Positions 57,880-64,000 of a stretch of DNA of 64,000 bases are shown here, piece by piece. The stretch is taken from positions 64,077,640 through 64,141,639 of the forward strand of contig OX104112.1 of the NCBI GenBank assembly GCA_944474755.1. The letters are read 5' to 3'. Within the stretch, counting starts at the first letter, position 1. Every line of letters begins with the position of its first letter. Source of the DNA: Limnoperna fortunei (Eukaryota > Mollusca > Bivalvia > Mytilida > Modiolidae). The notes under the pieces are model-generated. The model saw nothing but the letters and a program-made list of their open reading frames with translations, did not search any database and was not told the origin of the DNA. A program made the position numbers and the translations under genes.

Positions 57880-58900
57880 AGATTTTTGTTGTTGTTAATA
57901 AACAAAAATATTTTAAAATTGTACATCGATGTTTTCATATAGTTTCAGACATCTTAAGCAACTTGGCACTATTCTGAACCGGAAGCATGTATTAGCATTT
58001 AGAAGTCTCTTCTACTTTTTATTTCTATAAATTTCATGTCGTTTTTGACTTGTATGCGGAGAATTTGTAAGATTCATCGGTATTATTAGGCAGACCTAGG
58101 TTCCGGAGTTAGGTAACCGAACATTATAAGAAATCTTAATTTGCATTGTCTGAAATGTAATAAATTGTCTCTTAAGTAAACATTATAATTTATGTGTTAT
58201 TTTGAAGATGAATTTCAGTGAAACATCGGTATCCTGTCGTTTTCACCGAAACAGAACACTCAGTGACTGATTTTTTTATTGTATAACGTCCAGCGAGCAA
58301 TTTTTTCCGCTATATATTAAGGACGTCATTTCGAAATTATGCAACATCAAATAATTAAAAATTAAACTGTCCACTTTAAATGACCTTTTTTCCGTTTAAA
58401 CAGGATTTCTGCAGAGTAGTCCATATGTTTTCCTACTACCCTTTTATTGTTGGTAACATATCCGTTGATTTCATTTTGTTCCTCTCTCAAATTATCCGAC
58501 GTAATGAACGTAACAAAGTGAGCCGTGGGTTATCGACTATACGCTACCACTTGAAATTCTAAGCTTTACCAGTATTAGTTCGGTACAGTCAGTCAGGGAA
58601 CATATGTTCATTTTATCAAATGGCTTTGATAAAACTTGGTTTTATATATATGGGGCAACCCTCATATATTGTTTAAGTCTCTTTGTTTTCAAGTCTAGAA
58701 TTTGCATAAACCAATCAACATTTTTCAACTTATTTGTCGATACCAATACTAATATAATTATAAGCATTAAACCGAGCATCATAATAATAACACCGAGCAT
58801 CATAATAATTGTATTAAAAGCTATATCATGATATTACGAGGTACATTTAATTTTGGTGAATTTAAGTACTGACATAAAGAATTCAATATTTACATTTTAC
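57880..58900. other. Intergenic, with a repeat A fragment
   Basis: 58262-58330 (tgtataacgtccagcgagca, cgctatatattaaggacg) matches the family A start. A small direct repeat accgagcatcataataat lies at 58772 and 58791. Confidence 0.4.
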
Positions 58901-58904
58901 TGGC

Positions 58905-59740
58905 AGGCGGGCGGCGTCCACAGCGATCTCTGCTTTCTAATTCGAACAGTTGTTGTCCGATCTTCATGAAAATTGGGGAAAATGTTTATGGGTATAATAT
59001 CTCGTCCAAGTTCGAAAACCAGCAATTATAATCACTTCACCACTTCAGAGTAATGGCCCTTTATTTATACAAAAATGACAAATTCGCCTTGTCCGCTCTC
59101 TAATTCAAACATTTGTTGTCCGATTCTTATGAAACAGGGAAAATGTTTATGGGCATAATATCTCAGCCAAGTTCGAACACCAGACAAATCACTTCAGGCA
59201 CTTCATAGTTATGGTCCTTTATTGATACAAAAAATGGCAAATTCACATAGTCCGCTCTCCAACTCAAACTGTTGTTTCATGATCTTCATGAAACATAGGG
59301 CAAATGTGTATTGGCATAATATCTCAGCCAGGATTCATAAGCACCCGAATTGCTTTAGTCACTTCAGAGTTATGGTCCTTTATTTATACAAAAATAGCAT
59401 ATTCGCCTTGTCCGCTCTCTAACTCAAACAGTTGTTGTCCGATCTTCATGGAATTTGTTGAAAACATTTATGGGCATAATATCTCGGTCAAGTTAGATAA
59501 CCAGCCAAATCACTTCAGAGTTATGACCCTTTATTTATAAAAAAATGGCAATTTCTCATTTTCCCCTCTCTAACTCAAACAGTTGTTCGATTTTCATGAA
59601 ATTTGGTGAAACTGTTTTTGGGGCATAAGATAACTAGCCAAACTGTTTTAGCCACTTCAGTGTTATGGCTCTTTATTGATACAAAAATGCCAATTATTCG
59701 ACGGGCGTATTTTGTAGCACTTGGGCACTTCTTGTAATTA
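58905..59740 (+). repeat. Tandem-repeat element, five units of about 157 bp
   Basis: Units start (t)ccgctctctaactcaaac(a) at about 58935, 59093, 59250, 59410 and 59562, each with gttgtccgatcttcatgaaa, gggcataatatctcagccaa and tttatttatacaaaaatggc. The unique ends are ggcgggcggcgtccacag and cgacgggcgtattttgtagc. Overlapping open frames come from the repeat. Confidence 0.8.
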
Positions 59741-59744
59741 TGTA

Positions 59745-60217
59745 ATGTATGGAAACTTTTTTTTGCTATTTATATTTAGTTTTTATAAAAGTATTATGCA
59801 TGTTTCGTATTTTTTCTTAAAACAGCGTCTCCAACATAGACTTTACTCTACTCAGTTTTCTGAAAACTGTCTTTTATATATATTTGTGCAATGATTATTC
59901 CTAGTTCTATAACATAAAGCTTCCAATTTCAAGTCGATATTAAACATCTGTCTTTTATACTTTTAATATTATTTGAAATGCGAGCGTTTCACTATAAACA
60001 AAAATATCAATATCCGATTAAAATGTGAAAATAAACATTAAATGGGAGGTTTTATGAATGGAACTAGATTCTACCACGTATGTTTAGCTTATACTTTTCC
60101 TTGAATGTATGAAATAATTATTACGCATGTCTGTAAACAGGATTCCAAAGTGACGAAAACTATATACTTAGATACGTTAACAAATCTTGTTTAACTATAT
60201 ATCTTCATTTTTGTAGA
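59745..60217. other. Upstream region of the DUF268 gene
   Basis: No TATA box at a convincing place. tatatcttcatttttgtag ends at 60218 as a likely acceptor, implying an upstream UTR exon. A short upstream ATG at 60224 leads to a stop after four codons. Confidence 0.35.
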
Positions 60218-60238
60218 AGTCGATGACAGATTTGTGAT

Positions 60239-61273
60239 ATGGACCGAAGAATTCCAATAGCATGCTGTATTGTACTTAGTATATTCAGTATCATGTGGAT
60301 TAGACATTCGTCAATATTTGAAATTAAAAACAATGGATGTTGTCCTCCTACGATATATTCTTCCAGAAACAGTTCTGTATCCCAGCTTGGCTTTAACTTT
60401 GACCCAATAGAAAAAATTCGTGCCGATTGTGGCCAACTATGTAACACATCTCGTACAGGTACTCCTGGCAAGTATTTTGATCAAATTAAAGCTTCGATTA
60501 ATTGCAAAGCATTGTTCCAAAATGAATACATAGACAAAGGTCACGAACTTCCTCATGCTCCAAAGGAAATTCCACCAGAACTTCTAAAAGATTTTACTAT
60601 GAACAATCGTTTAAGTGTCAGACCTTGGTATTTTGATCAGCGCTATTTTGGAACAAATTCGATGTTACCTCTGTGGACAAAGCAAAACGTCGATGATTGG
60701 GTTTCATTAGCCCGGCAAGGCAGTTTAAAAGGAAACTACGGTGTTGGGGACACCAATGATCTCCGTGATGGACTGAAAAATGCTCCTAAAATAAAAAATG
60801 GACGCGTTATGGTGATCGGATCAGAAAATCCGTGGGTTGAAGCTTGTGTTTTAGAAGCCGGTGCTCGAGAGGTTGTAACTTTGGAATATGGACGCATAAT
60901 TTCCCAACATCCACAGGTGAAGACATTAGTACCGTACGACTTTAGAATGAGTTACCTTAACAATACTCTAGGTAGTTTCGATGCAATAGTTACTTTTAGT
61001 TCTTTAGAACACTCAGGTTTGGGACGATACGGGGATGCACTAAATCCATGGGGTGACATAATTACAATTGCTAGAGCATGGTGTGTTACTAAACCAGGAG
61101 GATCCTTAACAATAGGTATACCTTATGTATATAGTGGTAATGACTATATTGCTTTTAATGCAGCAAGATATTACGGAAAAATTAGATATCCATATATTGC
61201 AACGAACTGGCAACAAGTTTACAGAGGAGAGCGTGGGCAACATCGAGTACACGTTTTCAGTAAAGAGGAGTAA
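60239..61273 (+). CDS. DUF268 family protein, type II membrane, Rossmann/methyltransferase-like
   Basis: 344 residues, intact and intronless in the coding part. Residues 6-22 (PIACCIVLSIFSIMWIR) form a single N-terminal membrane anchor after a short basic tail, typical of type II Golgi or ER proteins. The body is lumenal, with Cys pairs at 34-35 and 64/68. The C-terminal half matches DUF268: GRVMVIGSENPWVEACVLEA (168-187) resembles the glycine-bearing first strand and loop of SAM-binding folds, and VVTLEYG (192-198) has the acidic residue after strand 2. FDAIVTFSSLEHSGLGRYGD (227-246) with NPWGD is the DUF268 signature, and TKPGGSLTIGIPY (264-276) is the late strand. The reaction is not known for the family; methyl transfer to a glycan or protein is inference. 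The start is the first long-frame ATG after the acceptor at 60218. Neighbours are repeats and give no clue. Confidence 0.88.
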   Translation: MDRRIPIACCIVLSIFSIMWIRHSSIFEIKNNGCCPPTIYSSRNSSVSQLGFNFDPIEKIRADCGQLCNTSRTGTPGKYFDQIKASINCKALFQNEYIDKGHELPHAPKEIPPELLKDFTMNNRLSVRPWYFDQRYFGTNSMLPLWTKQNVDDWVSLARQGSLKGNYGVGDTNDLRDGLKNAPKIKNGRVMVIGSENPWVEACVLEAGAREVVTLEYGRIISQHPQVKTLVPYDFRMSYLNNTLGSFDAIVTFSSLEHSGLGRYGDALNPWGDIITIARAWCVTKPGGSLTIGIPYVYSGNDYIAFNAARYYGKIRYPYIATNWQQVYRGERGQHRVHVFSKEE

Positions 61274-61279
61274 ATCAGT

Positions 61280-62090
61280 TCAATTGTTTGTGTTGTGATT
61301 GTTATTCATTTAAGGTTATAGCAGCGTCACCTCAGCGATTTGTTTACAAATTATTAGATCTAAAACGGACGTTTTTGATTATTTGTTTACACCTGTACGT
61401 AAGTGACAGGATACTGGTCAATGTGCGACATTTGTTGTAGTAAATTGACTGTATCGCTTTGAATTCAGGACGATTTTACGACACCCATACGTGGAAAAGA
61501 AACATGTAGCAGGTTTATAGAGGAAAAGGATCGCGTTCAATAAGCGAGAAACCGATCAGATACTGACGTGGACGAAATGTTTTCATTATTCTCTAATGTG
61601 TACCGTACTAAATCTCTTTGTAATACTTTGTTACGCAAAATTTGATTGGACGTAATATTTAGTTTTCCTACTACTAGCTACGGCTACGTAAGTTGCAGCA
61701 TTTCAAGATTATAGAGTTTGATAGAATAGTACAAAAGTAAATAACAAAGAACAGCGCTATAAAACAATTCATTTACTCTGATGGGATCTATTGCTCAGAA
61801 CCGTAACATGGGAATTTCTGAAAAATGCAATTTTTTTGACACTCTTAACATCCTAGTCGGGTATCTTGTGCAGCTACATTTTGAACGTGTAAAGAAGTTA
61901 CACGACATGACACTTAGCTTAAAGAATTAACATCAATTAAATGAAAACTTGACTGGATTAGTCTTTACATGGTAAAATGTCATATTCAACATAGAACAGA
62001 GAGAGAGAGCACCCCCCCCCCCGGGCAATTTTTCAATACTATCATGGCGTTTATTTTTTAGTGCGAATGGAAGTACGAAGTGAAAACCGT
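61280..62090. other. 3' flank of the DUF268 gene
   Basis: No canonical AATAAA close to the stop. A (GA)n and poly-C run lies at 61998-62022. Nothing else recognised. Confidence 0.4.
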
Positions 62091-62100
62091 CCAAACGTAA

Positions 62101-62519
62101 GCAGGTAGTAGGTATATAGTCAGTCAATATCGACTGAGCTAACGGAGTACTTCTTTAGCTCACTTGGTTAGAGGGCTGGCTGGCAATACTGAGATCCCGG
62201 GTTCGATCGCCGGTAGTGACAAATGTCTTTTTTTATGCTCTACCGTTACATTTGGCGCCCAACTGAAAACCCCACATGGAGGATTTGTCGGTTTTTTTGT
62301 GAATCATCACGAGTATGATGATACTTCGTAAGGGGGGAAGAGTGTAACAGGAAGCCTATCTGCGTTCTAGCAGGTAGTAGGTATATAGTCAGTCAAAATC
62401 GACTGAGCTAACGGAGTACTTCTTTAGCTCACTTGGTTAGAGGGCTGGCTGGCAATACTGAGATCACGGGTTTGATCCCCGGTAGTGACGATGTCATTAT
62501 TTCATGCTCTACCGTTACA
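62101..62519 (+). mobile_element. TRIM-like miniature LTR retrotransposon with tRNA-like LTRs
   Basis: Two direct repeats, 62101-62250 and 62370-62519 (150 bp each, about 10 differences), flank a short non-coding interior. The complete 3' LTR is 62343-62519 (177 bp) with ends TGTAAC...GTTACA. Right after the 5' LTR comes tttggcgcccaac (from 62251), a tRNA-Lys-type primer-binding site. Right before the 3' LTR lies aaggggggaagag (62330-62342), a polypurine tract. The interior is only 92 bp, so it is non-autonomous. The first 27 bp of the 5' LTR are missing or replaced. Each LTR also carries a tRNA-like segment with tagctcacttgg (A box) and ggttcgatcgcc or ggtttgatcccc (B box). Confidence 0.75.
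62150..62220 (+). ncRNA. tRNA-like segment in the 5' LTR
   Basis: ttagctcacttggttagagg (A-box and D-arm region), then gatcccgggttcgatcgccg (B box and T arm), 40 bp apart. A T7 run follows at 62227 that could end Pol III transcription. The anticodon stem does not pair well, so this is not a decoding tRNA. The copy in the 3' LTR is 62419-62489. Confidence 0.5.
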
Positions 62520-62694
62520 GTTAATATAAATCCTTTACTTCTTTAACCATTCGGCCGTCTCAAACAGCTTTTACAAAAGTGGCCTCTGAAGTCGAGTGAT
62601 TTAGGTACTTGTACATCTAATATTGGTCACAGGCATGTCGACATTGAGATTCCGTTTTACTGCTGTCTGGCTATGTTTGACTTCTTCTTTGAAT

Positions 62695-62790
62695 TTTTGT
62701 TTGTTTGAATGAATGATGTTTAATACCACTTAAAGCAATTTTTCAGCTATATCATAGCACCCAGTTTTTATTGGGGACCTTATGTAGTTT
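62695..62790 (-). repeat. SINE body fragment, minus strand
   Basis: gtttaataccacttaaagca, atttttcagctatatcatag and cacccagtttttattgggga are the inverse of the SINE body end. Confidence 0.5.
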
Positions 62791-62799
62791 CTTCTTTGA

Positions 62800-63310
62800 A
62801 AAGGATGTCAGTCTCAAATTAAATCTGGACAAATAATATACAAGCAACCGACAAGTTTTTGAAAATGACGTTTAAACCTATTCAAACAAACAAATATTTG
62901 TAACGAGGTTACGAACTGCGACTTCTTATATCCTGTAATATTTCCGTATGGAAAGAAGTAACGTTATACATGTAAACCGTTTCTTGTTTTTTTTTTTAAA
63001 AAGCTATAAAAGATAAATAGTATTATCATTATGGGTAAGCCAGCTATTTTTTCGCAGTTTTCACGACACACGATAGTAAAAAAGCTCATAAAATACAAAT
63101 TGGCGAGTTGTAGAAAATATACCAAAAATTGGTAAATCGCGATATGCACGTCACAAAGTTATTAGAAATACGCCAGACAATTAGTTTATTTGTTTTTATA
63201 ATAATAATACTATAATGTCTTTATAAGTATAAAGTAAGAAATAACACACAAACACCAATACATTTCAGTGTATAACACAGTAAACTGAACAAAGCAGGAA
63301 CACAATGTAT
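62800..63310. other. Intergenic, nothing recognised
   Basis: AT-rich, no feature. Confidence 0.4.
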
Positions 63311-63315
63311 GCATA

Positions 63316-63765
63316 TTAGATTAAGTCAACATGGAATTTTAAAATTATGATAAAAGATATAAGTTTTAAACGCTCTCTGATGTACAATATATGATTTCTA
63401 ACAGCACTGATATTCCTTATTTTAAACAGTATATATAACTTGTGGACATTAGTCCATGAATTGTACAAATTTGACAAATATTTGGCTCTTATTTGTCTAT
63501 AAACTGAACAGACTAAAATAAAGTGATACTCGTTTTCAACAACATTCATATTACAACAAAGACATTTTCTATCATTTCTATGTAAGTTATTATAAGACCC
63601 GTTTCAAAACACATCTTCGGAACACCTAATCTTTGTTTTGAAAATAAATGTACATCTATATTATTACACAAATATTCTTCCATAACAAAATCCTTTTTAA
63701 CATATCTATACAATGATAATTTTTTTAGATTCAGACAGAAATGCACGCCACCTTTGATAAAACTG
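63316..63765 (-). pseudogene. LINE C-terminal tail, minus strand
   Basis: The minus strand reads RNDRKCLCCNMNVVENEYHF, ILVCSVYRQIRAKYLSNLYN: the C-x-x-C followed by E-x-E-Y-H-F-[IL]-x-x-C-x-x-Y ending of molluscan LINE ORFs. One frameshift lies near 63550, between this and the upstream frame. Confidence 0.6.
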
Positions 63766-63799
63766 GTCTAACAATCTTACATTTAAAACTTCATAGTTA

Positions 63800-64000
63800 A
63801 AGCTTCAGTCACACTACACCGTATAGCGTTAACGGACGTCCAACGCATAACAAAATTTTCAATCCGTCCATGTCCGTTCGCATGCGTTTCTTTTCCGTTT
63901 ATCATGCGGCGTTTGCGCTTCTTGTCCGGCGATGTCCGACGGTGTTCATTCCGTTCGGTGGAAAGTTTTGAACATGTTCAAAATTTGGAACGTACAGCAC
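63800..64000. repeat. Probable dispersed element reaching the window edge
   Basis: The CpG-richer segment (tcagtcacactacaccgtat, aacggacgtccaacgcataa, tccggcgatgtccgacggtg) contrasts with its surroundings and resembles a bivalve repeat; it is truncated by the window end. Confidence 0.35.

Noticed and set aside
59222..59540. Two overlapping plus-strand frames
   Set aside because: They lie entirely in the 157-bp tandem repeat and repeat its unit in translation.
62150..62220. Functional tRNA gene
   Set aside because: A and B boxes are present but the anticodon stem does not pair, and the segment is duplicated exactly with the LTRs, so it is part of the retrotransposon.

Overview
This is a eukaryotic, AT-rich, repeat-rich genomic window with few genes. 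It most likely comes from a marine bivalve mollusc. The support is: (i) single-exon animal genes (a rhodopsin-class GPCR and a DUF268 protein) preceded by splice-acceptor-like sites; (ii) repeat types I recognise from bivalve genomes, namely tRNA-derived SINEs with the 'ccggcttcctcccc.ataaaaactggacgcc' type of body, LINE C-terminal tails, MULE transposase remnants and a 'ccagacgcgcgtttcgtcta' element at about 50.25 kb that I associate with Mytilus. Assignment to Mytilus or Mytilidae rests on memory of repeats, not on a search.

Layout. 1-11 kb: no intact gene; a decayed minus-strand relic of the glycine-rich family found at 19-28 kb, a 437-bp foldback element with a 6-bp target duplication, several hairpin MITEs, a MULE transposase remnant broken by a LINE-like insertion, and SINEs. 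11.0-12.3 kb: an intact orphan GPCR gene. 12.3-18.3 kb: tandem-repeat and MITE debris plus one possible signal-peptide first exon. 18.3-27.8 kb: three tandem paralogues of a secreted glycine-rich protein, each with a probable non-coding exon 1, one intron and one coding exon. Copy 1 is cut short by a frameshift, and copy 3 has histidines where the others have lysines. A 1.7-kb transposon with array-type inverted ends sits in the duplicated upstream region of copy 2. 28-60 kb: no intact gene; LINE remnants on both strands, a second MULE remnant, SINEs, satellites and at least two MITE families present in two copies each. 60.2-61.3 kb: an intact DUF268 gene (type II membrane protein with a Rossmann-like, methyltransferase-type domain). 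62.1-62.5 kb: a miniature LTR retrotransposon (TRIM-like). 63.3-64 kb: a LINE tail and another dispersed repeat.

The genes do not form an obvious functional unit. The only gene cluster is the glycine-rich family. The two most unusual structures are that cluster (with its relic 17 kb upstream) and the TRIM-like element, whose LTRs contain a tRNA-like sequence with A-box and B-box motifs next to a tRNA-Lys-type primer-binding site and a polypurine tract. Most other content is mobile-element debris. Several insertions could be delimited exactly by reading target-site duplications.
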